Of a stretch of 64,000 bases of DNA, positions 8,780-16,928 are shown one piece after another. Position numbers and translations under genes: made by a program. Source of the DNA: Gammaproteobacteria bacterium. Lineage in GTDB: Bacteria > Pseudomonadota > Gammaproteobacteria > Natronospirales > REEB76. Position 1 is the first letter of the stretch. Every line of letters starts with the position of its first letter. The stretch spans positions 109,347 through 173,346 of the forward strand of contig DASVOS010000010.1 in the NCBI GenBank assembly GCA_036383255.1, given 5' to 3'. The notes beneath the pieces are model-generated. The model did not search any database and was not told the DNA's origin. It worked only from the letters and a program-made list of their open reading frames with translations.

Positions 8780-9253
8780 CTAACCTTTATAAGCCTTCTC
8801 GATGGCGGCGATGTCGATCTTCACCATCTGCATCATGGCGTCCATGGCGCGCTTGGCCTTCGCCTTGTCTTTGTCGTTGATGTACTTGAGCAGTACGTCT
8901 GGCGTCACCTGCCAGCGGAAGCCGAACTTGTCCTTCAGCCAGCCGCAGGCGATGGGCTCGCCGCCGCCGGCCAGCAGCTTGTCCCAGTAGTAATCCACTT
9001 CCTTCTGGTCCTTGCAGTGGACCATGAGCGAGACCGCGTCGGAGAAGGGCCTGTCCTCCAGGCCATTCAGGGCCGTGTACTCCTGGCCCTCCAGCTGGAA
9101 CTTCACCACCAGCACCTTGCCCGGCGCCGGGCTGCCTTCGCCGTAGTAGGTGGTCTCCAGGATCTTCGCGTCCTTGAAGAGGGAGACCCAGAACTTCGCG
9201 GCGTCCTCCGCCTTGTCGTTGAACCAGAGCATGGGGGTGATCTTCTGCTGCAT
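8780..9253 (-). CDS. VOC-superfamily PhnB-like protein
   Basis: 157 aa. The sequence begins MQQKITPMLWFNDKAEDAAKF and continues with WVSLF, which matches the '3-demethylubiquinone-9 3-methyltransferase' (PhnB/YjdN) branch of the vicinal-oxygen-chelate fold. That old name is a misnomer for most members. Conserved beta-strand features are GKVLVVKFQLEGQEYTALNG near 45-65 and GWLKDKFGFRWQVTP near 105-119. The enzymatic substrate is unknown. It is monocistronic and convergent to the lipoprotein region. Confidence 0.85.
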   Translation of the reverse strand: MQQKITPMLWFNDKAEDAAKFWVSLFKDAKILETTYYGEGSPAPGKVLVVKFQLEGQEYTALNGLEDRPFSDAVSLMVHCKDQKEVDYYWDKLLAGGGEPIACGWLKDKFGFRWQVTPDVLLKYINDKDKAKAKRAMDAMMQMVKIDIAAIEKAYKG

Positions 9254-9341
9254 GGCGGCTTCCTTTCGGGCGGGGGACTGAAGTCGGCAAATCTAGCACG
9301 CTGCCGGGGGCGCACCGACCAGAATTACCATAAGGGATATG

Positions 9342-9602
9342 TCACTCCAGCAGCTTGTGTCCCTTCGGCAGTTGATGCGCGTACCAGAGCGCGAGCCGGT
9401 GGCGCATGGACTGCTGGGAGACCTGTTCCTCCGGCATCGGCGCGATCTTCCTGTCATGTACGAGTAGCCGGTAAATGTAGAGGATCTTGTCCTCCTGGGA
9501 ATCGGTGGCCTCGAACACCACCGCACCGCGACCCTCCGCGTATTTCACCCCGGCCAGGATGGCTTCTTTGGTGAGTTCAGCTTCGTGTTTGAGTTTTTTC
9601 AT
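9342..9602 (-). CDS. small conserved hypothetical protein (resembles DUF5062)
   Basis: 86 aa from ATG 9602 (MKKLKHEAELTKEAILAG). The frame is open upstream to 9776, but that extension has no protein-like character. The body has the motif DKILYIYRLLVHDRKI followed by MRHRLALWYAHQLP. It reminds me of DUF5062 proteins of marine gammaproteobacteria; I hold that assignment loosely. It is soluble, helical and of unknown function. It is the last native-looking gene before the AT-rich island. Confidence 0.6.
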   Translation of the reverse strand: MKKLKHEAELTKEAILAGVKYAEGRGAVVFEATDSQEDKILYIYRLLVHDRKIAPMPEEQVSQQSMRHRLALWYAHQLPKGHKLLE

Positions 9603-9853
9603 AGCCTCAATGTAGCAGAGCCTTGGAGGTGTTCTGTGGGATTTCTGACCCTCACTATGTGGTTTGTTCTCCCTCGTCAGAAATTCCAATAGAAACCGGT
9701 GCCTACGGTTTTCCATGCCTATTCTTATCGAAGGGAAGAGGGACCTATGGGCCCCAGTCTTGCGGCGTTGATTCACGGGAGTAAACTCAAGGCAGGGGAA
9801 AGGATTTTGAAGGTCATACGCGCAAGGTGTAAGGCCACAGGGAAGTCGACATC
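9603..9853. other. non-coding left flank of the AT-rich island
   Basis: No convincing gene in this 250-bp stretch. Base composition falls from GC-rich at 9600 to mixed by about 9700 and clearly AT-rich after 9870. I looked for a tRNA end, integrase or a direct repeat matching the right border (13024-13065) and found none. Confidence 0.5.
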
Positions 9854-9946
9854 GTGAAGGAAGTTATCGGATTTTTGTGCCGCAGCTGTGGTTCTACAGC
9901 TCGAGCGGCGTTTTCTCCTCAGGATTTACTTGGAGTAAAAAGGTGA
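9854..9946 (+). CDS. possible 30-aa leader ORF coupled to the STAND gene
   Basis: GTG 9854 opens a 30-codon frame (VKEVIGFLCRSCGSTARAAF and ten more residues). Its TGA (9944-9946) overlaps the GTG start of the large downstream gene as GTGA (9943-9946), the usual arrangement for translational coupling. A purine-rich AGGGAAG lies 8 bp upstream. The peptide has a C-x2-C pair like half a zinc ribbon. It may be a real small protein, a regulatory leader, or the stump of a lost gene. Confidence 0.3.
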   Translation: MKEVIGFLCRSCGSTARAAFSPQDLLGVKR

Positions 9947-12900
9947 AAATACTCTTAGTCCATTTAAGCGATATTCACATTAAGAGTAAATCCGACGGTA
10001 TTCTCAGCCGCGCACAGTTGATAGCAGCGTCAATATTTTCTCATTTACATCAAGCCGATGTCGTATTTTTTGTGGTGTCAGGCGATATAGCTTGGAGTGG
10101 TCTACGAGATCAGTATAGCGAAGCAAAAAAGTTCTTTTCTGAAATTGAAAGACATCTGCTAGCAGAACGAAATGTTCCAATTCATTGGATTTTGGCTCCC
10201 GGTAATCATGATTGTGACTTTACTGCTGGTATGCCGTCAGTACGTGAGACGGTCGTTAACGAAATCGCGAGGTCTGAAGGTGAGCAAATAACCGATGACA
10301 AGATCAAAATTTGTACAGATGTACAGTCAGAGTTTTTTGATTTTAGAAGTGAGATGTCCTCTGGTTTGGAGATGAGTTACGGAGATAGATTGCTGGTTCG
10401 CTATAAATTCAACCTGAATGGCAAAGAACTGACCTTTGACTGCCTAAACGTTGCATGGTTATCCGTAAGAAGTGAGGAGCAAGGGAAATTATATTTTCCC
10501 TATGAGCGTTACGCCGCTTTAGCGTCCCTCGATTCTTCTCTTCGGATAGCTGTAATGCATCACCCGTTAAATTGGTATGGACAAGCAACTTATCATCCGT
10601 TTCGTAGATTTCTAAGAGGAACATACAATTTACTTCTATCTGGCCATGAACATCAGCAGGGCGCTGGCGTCAACGATGATCTATTTGCTGGGCAAAGTGC
10701 GTATTTAGAGGGGGGCGTACTTCAGTCGCATGATAAAGATCAGCTTGCAGGATCATCATTTAATGTGGTGCTGATCGATACGGAAGACAAGTTATTTAAA
10801 AGCGACATGTTTAAGTGGCATTCTTCTCGATACATTTCTGAAGATGGCGGATCTTCATGGGCAGACTATAGAAGGCTTCCAGAAAAAAGTACGAATCAGT
10901 TTGTAGTTGAAGCCTCCTTTATGGAAATTTTGAATGATCCTGGGGCTACCTTTCGACATCCAACAAAGCAGTCTCTTAGACTGCACGACGTGTTCATATA
11001 CCCCGACATTCGCAAGAGAGATGATGATAGTCGAGGACAGAAAGGTATTCTAAGTAGTTCTACACTTCGGACAGTTGAGAGCATTAAGAATGGCTTATTG
11101 CTACGGGGAGATGAAAAATACGGAAAAACTAGTCTCTTGTTTCAACTTTTTCTTCACTATCACGATCTTGGAATGGTTCCGCTGTATCTGAATGGGGCTT
11201 CAATTGATGGCGCTAGTGAAACAGATATTTTAAAAAAGGTAGACCGTGCTGTTAAAGAACAGTATGGAGCAGCAAATGTGGCTTTGTTTAAGCAGACGTC
11301 GCGAGATAGAAAAATACTTTTGCTAGATGACATCGATCAGATTCGGATTCCGCAGAAATTTCAAGGCGCCGCTTTATCAGTTTTATTAAGAGGCTATATT
11401 GGTTTTATAGCGACATCTGATCAAGTCTTTGAGATTAGTGAAATTGCCTCGTCAGATTTCGCTGCACTGGCAAAGCTTTGGGATCAATATGAAGTATTGG
11501 CATTTGGACACAAATTGCGCTATCAATTAGTAAAGAAATGGAATGCACTTGGAGATGTGCGTCTAACCAAGCTAACGGAATCTGAAAAGAAAAATGCGAA
11601 GGCTGAAGAGCTGCTTAATAAAGTTATCGGAAAAAATTATGTGCCTTCTGCGCCAATTTATTTGCTCACGCTTTTACAAAGCGTTGAGTCGATAAAAGGG
11701 AACGATTTAGCGAATAGCGCATTTGGACACTATTATCATTATTTGATAGTTCAGTCATTGAATGAAGCGGCAATAAAACCGGATCGTCTCGATGAGTTAT
11801 TCCATTATTGCTCTCAACTGGCTTGGTTCGTAAAACAAGGCTCACTTCGTGAGCTAAGTCATGAAGATTTACAGAAGTTCAATTTAGATTTTTCTGAGAA
11901 ATACCTTGCGGTAGATTTGGGCGTTCGCATTGAAGAGTTAATTGCTTCAAAAATTCTCAGCAGACGCGGGAGCTACTACCATTTTACTTATCCATATCAT
12001 TTTTATTTTTTCTTGGGACGATATTTGTCTGAAAATATTACGCGAGAAGACATCCGTGCATATATAAAGCACTATTGTTCACATTTATACGTTCGTGAAC
12101 ATGCCAACACTATTTTATTTTTGACTCACCATTCGAAGGATCGATTCATCTATGAGTCAATTATGACAGTCCTAAAAGATCTTTTTAAGGACGTCAACGC
12201 TCTAGACCTGGAAACTGATACAGAACTGCTTAATGCGCTTGTGAATGAGGCTCCCAAGCTTGTCTATCACGACGGCGATGTAGAGAAACGACAAGAGGAG
12301 ATGAGAGCGGCTCAAGATGACTACGATGCGAAGCATCCGATAGAGAAGGAATCGAATGCTACTGAGCAAGTGGGAAAACTAGAGTTGTGGGCGCAGCTCA
12401 ATTTGGCAGTTAAGACAGCCGAAATTCTCGGTCAAATCTTAAAGAACCATTATGCGTCAATTGAGAATCCACAAAAGGAACTAATGACGGACGAAATCTT
12501 CTCTGGGTCATTGAAAGCAACTCGGAAGATACTAGATGAATTACTGGCGCGACGAGAGCTTCTAATTAGCACTATGGAAGGAGCCATAAAAAAATCAGAG
12601 GATTCGCTCAAAGATGAAAAATTAAATGATCGTGCCAAGCGAGCGATGTTTAATATGCTTGGCTTAATGACACTCGCCTTTATTTGTAAGACAGCTAGTT
12701 GTGTTAATTCAGAATATATTAGGGGTGTCGTGCGGAAGGTTGCCAAAAACAACGGTTCAAATGCTTATGAATTGATAGATATAGCCGTAAGCCTTGATTT
12801 TCCAGGGTCAATTCCATTTGATGATATTAGAGCCTTAAAAGAAGAAAATGAAAGCAACATATTTGTGAAACGTCTTTTGCAGTCACTTGTTATTGCCCAC

Positions 12901-13023
12901 CTTTATATGTTCAAGACTCAGGATGCTGATAAACAGCGTCTATGTTCAATTTTGGATATAGATATTTCTTATCAGCGCATGATTGATGTACGAGGCAAAG
13001 ATGTTAAGAAGGCCAAGTACTAA
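9943..13023 (+). CDS. calcineurin-like phosphoesterase fused to STAND-type P-loop NTPase (candidate defence protein)
   Basis: 1026 aa from GTG 9943 (Shine-Dalgarno GGAG at 9932-9935). An open extension to GTG 9877 is probably not used. Residues 1 to about 280 form a metallophosphoesterase with all metal-site motifs: D10-x-H12 (LSDIH), G47-D48, G87-N-H-D90, H207 in MHHPLNW, and G234-H-E-H237. Residues about 330-600 form a P-loop ATPase: Walker A GDEKYGKTS (389-397), Walker B LLLDDID (459-465), then a strand ending in GFIATSD. After that comes a long helical region to the C-terminus with no recognised repeats. Effector, STAND ATPase and large helical sensor in this order is the layout of NTP-dependent conflict proteins such as Avs and related antiphage STANDs. 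The gene is strongly AT-rich with many AAA/TTT codons, unlike all neighbours, so it was acquired recently. The nuclease or nucleotide target is unknown. Confidence 0.8.
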   Translation: MKILLVHLSDIHIKSKSDGILSRAQLIAASIFSHLHQADVVFFVVSGDIAWSGLRDQYSEAKKFFSEIERHLLAERNVPIHWILAPGNHDCDFTAGMPSVRETVVNEIARSEGEQITDDKIKICTDVQSEFFDFRSEMSSGLEMSYGDRLLVRYKFNLNGKELTFDCLNVAWLSVRSEEQGKLYFPYERYAALASLDSSLRIAVMHHPLNWYGQATYHPFRRFLRGTYNLLLSGHEHQQGAGVNDDLFAGQSAYLEGGVLQSHDKDQLAGSSFNVVLIDTEDKLFKSDMFKWHSSRYISEDGGSSWADYRRLPEKSTNQFVVEASFMEILNDPGATFRHPTKQSLRLHDVFIYPDIRKRDDDSRGQKGILSSSTLRTVESIKNGLLLRGDEKYGKTSLLFQLFLHYHDLGMVPLYLNGASIDGASETDILKKVDRAVKEQYGAANVALFKQTSRDRKILLLDDIDQIRIPQKFQGAALSVLLRGYIGFIATSDQVFEISEIASSDFAALAKLWDQYEVLAFGHKLRYQLVKKWNALGDVRLTKLTESEKKNAKAEELLNKVIGKNYVPSAPIYLLTLLQSVESIKGNDLANSAFGHYYHYLIVQSLNEAAIKPDRLDELFHYCSQLAWFVKQGSLRELSHEDLQKFNLDFSEKYLAVDLGVRIEELIASKILSRRGSYYHFTYPYHFYFFLGRYLSENITREDIRAYIKHYCSHLYVREHANTILFLTHHSKDRFIYESIMTVLKDLFKDVNALDLETDTELLNALVNEAPKLVYHDGDVEKRQEEMRAAQDDYDAKHPIEKESNATEQVGKLELWAQLNLAVKTAEILGQILKNHYASIENPQKELMTDEIFSGSLKATRKILDELLARRELLISTMEGAIKKSEDSLKDEKLNDRAKRAMFNMLGLMTLAFICKTASCVNSEYIRGVVRKVAKNNGSNAYELIDIAVSLDFPGSIPFDDIRALKEENESNIFVKRLLQSLVIAHLYMFKTQDADKQRLCSILDIDISYQRMIDVRGKDVKKAKY

Positions 13024-13064
13024 GCATGTGTGTCTAGTATGCATGGGGTGCTAGAGTTCTTTTT

Positions 13065-13715
13065 TTATCTATTGATAAAGTCTCCTGCCGTGGCTTTGTT
13101 GATATCTAGCGGTTTTATCGCTTCGTACTTTTCCAGTTTTTCTTTGGCCTCGTCCTCCGGGATAGCCTCGCCGTCCAGGAAGTAGGACGTGTGCTTCACG
13201 TTGGTGGTGTCCAGATAGTCGACGGTCACCAGGTTCTCGAGCTTGCTCTCCACGAAACTCTTGTTGACGGGCAAGGGCTCGTTGCGCAGGGAGTTCTCGA
13301 GCCCTATGTAGCGCGCGTTGTTGGCGCCGCCGCTGAACACGAACAGGGTACCCACCGAGGAATCCGTGCGGTGGGAGACGGGGTAGTAGCCGATGAGCGG
13401 CACCAGGGAGGTCTCGCGCTTGCCGTCCACCGAGAGGGTGAGGGCGATGAAACTGTAGACCTGGCAGTGGATGTTGTAGGCGAATCCGCTCACGTTGTTC
13501 ACGTAGAGCTGGGTCTCGTCGTACTTCTGGGTGCCGGGGTTGAAGATGTAGGACGTCTGCACCGAGAAGTGCGGCTGCTGGGCCTGGGAGTTCAGGGCCA
13601 GCTGCTGGTTGCTGATGCGGTAGGAGGCGAGGGAGACGAACAGCGCGGCGAGGCCGAACAGCAGCGAGGTGAAGATCTCGAAATAGATTTTGTTGCGTTC
13701 GAGGAAGCTTTTCAT
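13065..13715 (-). CDS. membrane-anchored hypothetical protein
   Basis: 216 aa. A short basic N-terminus (MKSFLERNK) precedes one transmembrane helix (about residues 12-32, EIFTSLLFGLAALFVSLASY). A soluble, probably periplasmic domain of about 180 residues with beta-rich sequence follows. I recognise no motif. The last 25-30 codons are clearly AT-richer than the rest and end about 40 bp from the STAND gene, convergent with it. The insertion of the AT-rich island may have replaced the original 3' end of this gene. Confidence 0.6.
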   Translation of the reverse strand: MKSFLERNKIYFEIFTSLLFGLAALFVSLASYRISNQQLALNSQAQQPHFSVQTSYIFNPGTQKYDETQLYVNNVSGFAYNIHCQVYSFIALTLSVDGKRETSLVPLIGYYPVSHRTDSSVGTLFVFSGGANNARYIGLENSLRNEPLPVNKSFVESKLENLVTVDYLDTTNVKHTSYFLDGEAIPEDEAKEKLEKYEAIKPLDINKATAGDFINR

Positions 13716-13743
13716 GGACTCAGGCGGCGATGATCTCTTGCAG

Positions 13744-13869
13744 GGGTAAACGAGGGATTTTGGCGCCTGGCTAGGCGCAAACGGCCGAGAACCCGGAGCG
13801 TACTCTTAGTGTACGTGAGGACTTCGAGGGCGTTTGGAACAACGCCAGGTGACAAAAGACCCGTTTACC
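13744..13869. repeat. dispersed palindromic element, copy A
   Basis: Outer inverted repeat GGTAAACG (13745-13752) / CGTTTACC (13862-13869). Inside is the pair GATTTTGGCGCCTGGC / GCCAGGTGACAAAAGAC, and an apical palindrome CGTACTCTTAGTGTACG (13799-13815). The layout and the AAACG, GATTTTG, CAAAAGAC and CGTTT landmarks are shared with copies C (31660) and D (44578). It sits upstream of the membrane-protein gene and directly after the brkB stop. Confidence 0.7.
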
Positions 13870-15246
13870 TTATTTTTTCTTGCTCTGGCGGGCGAGTAGG
13901 ACGGTAGCCGTTTCAAGCTCCGCCGGCTCGCCCTGGCTGATGAACTCCTTGAGCGTGATCTTGCCCAGGGTCTCGTTGGCGGCCGTGTCCAGCTTGCGGA
14001 TGACGTCCTCCGCCTGGGGGATGGTCTTGATGTGCTTGTCCGCGTCGCCCTGCTGCTCGGGGTTGCGGCGCACGGCCATCACCACCTCCCGCAGCGTCAT
14101 CTCCGCGATGTCGTAGGCGGGCATGTAGCGTCGGATCTTGCCGGAGACCACCGCCAGGAGCCCGCGCTGGCACAGGCGTTCCAGCACGTTGAGGATGAGG
14201 TCGGTGGGCAGGTGCAGGCGGCGCGCCAGCTGCTCGCGGGACCACGGCGTGTGGCCCTCCTCGTAGGCGCGGCCGACCAGGTACATGATGTGCACCGCCA
14301 CCCGCTCCATGGTGCGCCCACCCACCTCGTTGTGCTTCAGGCCGTAGCGCACCAGCTCCGGGTTCTGCACGTAGAACGCGATCTGGGTCCCGATGAGCAC
14401 GATGATCCAGCTCGTGTAGAGCCACACCATGAACATCATCATGATGGCGAAGCCGGAGTAGATGGCGGTGAGCCGCGTGGACTGCGCCGAGAGCTCGGTG
14501 AAGATGTAGCCCGCCACCTCCCAGCCCACGCCGGCGATGACGGCGCCGATGAGCGCGGCGCGGAACTGCACGTGGGTGTTCGGCACGAACATGTAGAGGA
14601 ACGTGAACGCGAAGATCACGAACACGTAGGGCAGGAGCTTGGCGGCGGCCACCAGTAGCACACCCACCGGTGCGAGGTCGATGATGTGCTGCACCACGGA
14701 CTGGCTGCTGATGGTGGCGGTGAGGCCGAAGGCGGACACCAGCAGCAGCGGACCGATGAGGATGACGCTGATGTAGTGGCCGAAGCCCTCCATGAACCCC
14801 CGCGGCTCGCGCACGCGCCACACGTGGTTGAACGCCGTCTCCACCATGCGCACGGTGGTGACCACGGTGTAGAGCAGGAGCGCCAGGCCCACGGTGCCGA
14901 GGATGCCGGCCTTCACGTTGTTGACGAAGTCGATGACCTTGGCGGCGATCTCGACGCCGCGGGCGCCGAGCGGCATGAACAGGTTGGCGAGCAGGGGTTG
15001 CAGCTTGTGCTGCACGCCGAAGCCCTTGAGCACCGAGAAGGCGAAGGCCAGGAACGGCACCAGCGCCAGGATGGTGATGTACACCAGCGCCATGGCGCGG
15101 ATGCGCAGGTCGCCGTAGAGGAGCTCGTCCATGAGCACGTTGCCCATCCGCACCCAGAAGGTGAGGACACGGCGCGTGCGGCTCATGGAGTACACGTCCT
15201 GCTGCCAGACGGCGCTGCTGAACTTATCTGAGAGGCGCTTGAGCAT
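13870..15246 (-). CDS. YihY/BrkB family inner-membrane protein
   Basis: 458 aa. The first 310 residues contain about six long hydrophobic helices. Family landmarks are ALVYITILALVPFLAF near 53-68, AFNHVWRVREPRGFMEGF near 137-154, and MFMVWLYTSWIIVLIGTQIA in the last helix. The remaining 150 residues are soluble and look like a winged-helix segment (WSREQLARRLHLPTDLILNV), an extension found in many proteobacterial members. The family was once called 'ribonuclease BN' by mistake and its biochemical role is unsettled. It is monocistronic, with its stop touching repeat copy A. Confidence 0.88.
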   Translation of the reverse strand: MLKRLSDKFSSAVWQQDVYSMSRTRRVLTFWVRMGNVLMDELLYGDLRIRAMALVYITILALVPFLAFAFSVLKGFGVQHKLQPLLANLFMPLGARGVEIAAKVIDFVNNVKAGILGTVGLALLLYTVVTTVRMVETAFNHVWRVREPRGFMEGFGHYISVILIGPLLLVSAFGLTATISSQSVVQHIIDLAPVGVLLVAAAKLLPYVFVIFAFTFLYMFVPNTHVQFRAALIGAVIAGVGWEVAGYIFTELSAQSTRLTAIYSGFAIMMMFMVWLYTSWIIVLIGTQIAFYVQNPELVRYGLKHNEVGGRTMERVAVHIMYLVGRAYEEGHTPWSREQLARRLHLPTDLILNVLERLCQRGLLAVVSGKIRRYMPAYDIAEMTLREVVMAVRRNPEQQGDADKHIKTIPQAEDVIRKLDTAANETLGKITLKEFISQGEPAELETATVLLARQSKKK

Positions 15247-15315
15247 GCTTAATCCTAACGCAAATCGTTGTTTTTGACCGTTTTTAGGGCTTCGCGCCGC
15301 TGCTCCACGCGGCCT

Positions 15316-15786
15316 CTAGCCGATCCCCAAGCCTTCATCCTCGGCGCCGGGGATGGTGAGGGCCTTGCGCAGGCGCAGGGCGTCGGTCTCATCTTCGTAG
15401 TACTCGAGCCAGGTGCCGTGCTGGCGGTAGCCCAGGGCGCGGTAGAGCGCGTAGGCGGCAGGGTTGTCCTCGCGGATCTCCAGGCGCATGTGCAGCGCGC
15501 CGCGCTCCAGCACCGCCTGCTCGGCGGTCTTCAGCAGCGTGCGGCCGAGCCCCAGGCGCCGCGCGTCCGGGTCCACCGCGAGAGACTCCAGGTGCGCCTG
15601 GCGGCCGCGCACGCGGATGAGCGCATAGCCCAAGACCGCGCCGCCCTGCTCGGCGACCAGCAGCACGGCGCTCTTGCCCTTGAGGGCGCGGGTGAAGTCC
15701 AGGCGGGTGAGGCGGTCGGTCTGGAAGGAACGATGCTCGATGGGGAGGAGAGCGTCGATGTCTCTGAGCGTGGCGAGGCGGATCAT
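15316..15786 (-). CDS. GNAT-family N-acetyltransferase (RimI-like)
   Basis: 156 aa. The acetyl-CoA binding loop is V-D-P-D-A-R-R-L-G-L-G-R-T near residues 73-85, followed by the late block EIREDNPAAYALYRALGYRQ near 104-123, typical of RimI/ribosomal-protein-type acetyltransferases. The substrate cannot be told from sequence, and there is no tsaB/tsaE context of the kind seen beside true rimI. The next gene (srkA) lies upstream on the same strand with a hairpin between. Confidence 0.82.
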   Translation of the reverse strand: MIRLATLRDIDALLPIEHRSFQTDRLTRLDFTRALKGKSAVLLVAEQGGAVLGYALIRVRGRQAHLESLAVDPDARRLGLGRTLLKTAEQAVLERGALHMRLEIREDNPAAYALYRALGYRQHGTWLEYYEDETDALRLRKALTIPGAEDEGLGIG

Positions 15787-15848
15787 GGTTCTTGGCTCGT
15801 TGCGGTTGCCCCTATTTTATCTGTTCTTCGGTGCTGGCTCCAAAAGGG

Positions 15849-15873
15849 GCCAAAAGCTGCCGACGCTTTTGGC
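15849..15873 (-). terminator. hairpin between srkA and the GNAT gene
   Basis: GCCAAAAGC, loop TGCCGAC, GCTTTTGGC; the stem is perfect over 9 bp and starts directly after the srkA stop. On the minus strand it is followed by CCCCTTTTGG, a weak T-tract, so it is a terminator or processing hairpin. Confidence 0.55.
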
Positions 15874-15874
15874 A

Positions 15875-16897
15875 CTAACGGTTACCGCCACCATCGACTT
15901 CCAAGGCCGGCTCATCCAGCAAGGGGACTTGCTCTCTCAATGCCTGCAGGTGCTCTTCCCAGTAGCGCGGTCCGTCGAACCAGGGGAAGGCGCGGGGGAA
16001 GGCCGGGTCGTCCCAGCGGCGGGCGATCCAGCAGGCGTAATGCATCATGCGCAGGGTGCGCAGCGGTTCCACCAGCCACAGTTCCAGGGCATCGAACTCC
16101 GCGAACTGCTCGTAGCCCTCCAGCACCGCCGCGAGCTGGAGCTGCATCTCATGGCGCTCGCCCGAGAGCAGCATCCACAGGTCCTGCACCGCGGGGCCGG
16201 TGCCGGAGTCGTCGAAGTCCACGAAGTGGGGGCCATCGTCGGTCCAGAGCACGTTGCCCGGGTGGCAGTCCCCGTGCAGGCGCAGCGTGGAGACATCCCC
16301 TGCCCGCCCGTAGCAGCGCTCGATGCCCGCCAGCAAGAGGTCCGTGACCTCCTTATAGCGGGGCTTCAGGTTGTCCGGGATGAAGCGGCTCTCCAGCAGC
16401 CAGTCCCGCGGGATGCGGCCGTAGGTCTCGGCGTTGATCACGTGGCGGTGGTGGAAGGGCTTGGTCCTGCCGACGGCATGGATGCGGCCCAGGAAGCGGC
16501 CCATCCACTCCAGGTTCTCCTCGCGCTCCAGGTCCGGCGCGCGGCCACCCTGGCGCGGGAACACAGCGAAGCGGTAGCCGGCATGGTGCAGCAGGGTACG
16601 GCCGTCCTGGTGGGCGATGGGCGGCACGGCGGGGATCTCCCGCTCCTTGAGCTCGGCGGTGAACGCGTGCTCCTCGAGGATGGCAACGTCGGTCCAGCGG
16701 CCCGGGCGGTAGAACTTGGCCACCAGGGGTTTGCCGTCCTCCACGCCCACCTGGTACACGCGGTTTTCGTAGCTGTTGAGCGCGAGCAGCGTGCCATCCG
16801 GCCGCCAGCCGGCGGCTTCTATGGCGTTCAGCACCTCGTCGGGAGTCAGCCCGGTATAAGGCGCCTCGTGGCTGGCAGTTGCTTCTTCCATCTCCAT
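15875..16897 (-). CDS. srkA: stress-response serine/threonine kinase SrkA (YihE)
   Basis: 340 aa from ATG 16897; the frame stays open to 16930 but that start would overlap the divergent gene. It has a small-molecule-kinase-like (APH/RIO) fold. The nucleotide-binding Lys lies in PLVAKFYRPGRW, the catalytic loop is LRLHGDCHPGNVLW near residue 204 and the metal-binding block is FVDFDDSGTGPAVQDLW just after. In E. coli SrkA counters stress-induced cell death linked to MazF. It is divergent from the BtuF-like gene with about 30 bp between starts. Confidence 0.9.
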   Translation of the reverse strand: MEMEEATASHEAPYTGLTPDEVLNAIEAAGWRPDGTLLALNSYENRVYQVGVEDGKPLVAKFYRPGRWTDVAILEEHAFTAELKEREIPAVPPIAHQDGRTLLHHAGYRFAVFPRQGGRAPDLEREENLEWMGRFLGRIHAVGRTKPFHHRHVINAETYGRIPRDWLLESRFIPDNLKPRYKEVTDLLLAGIERCYGRAGDVSTLRLHGDCHPGNVLWTDDGPHFVDFDDSGTGPAVQDLWMLLSGERHEMQLQLAAVLEGYEQFAEFDALELWLVEPLRTLRMMHYACWIARRWDDPAFPRAFPWFDGPRYWEEHLQALREQVPLLDEPALEVDGGGNR

Positions 16898-16928
16898 ATA
16901 TGCAGTGTAACCGTTATATCCTGTGGGC

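Noticed and set aside
9603..13070. Integrase, transposase or attachment repeats bounding the STAND island
   Set aside because: No mobility gene, terminal inverted repeat or matching direct repeat could be found at the borders.
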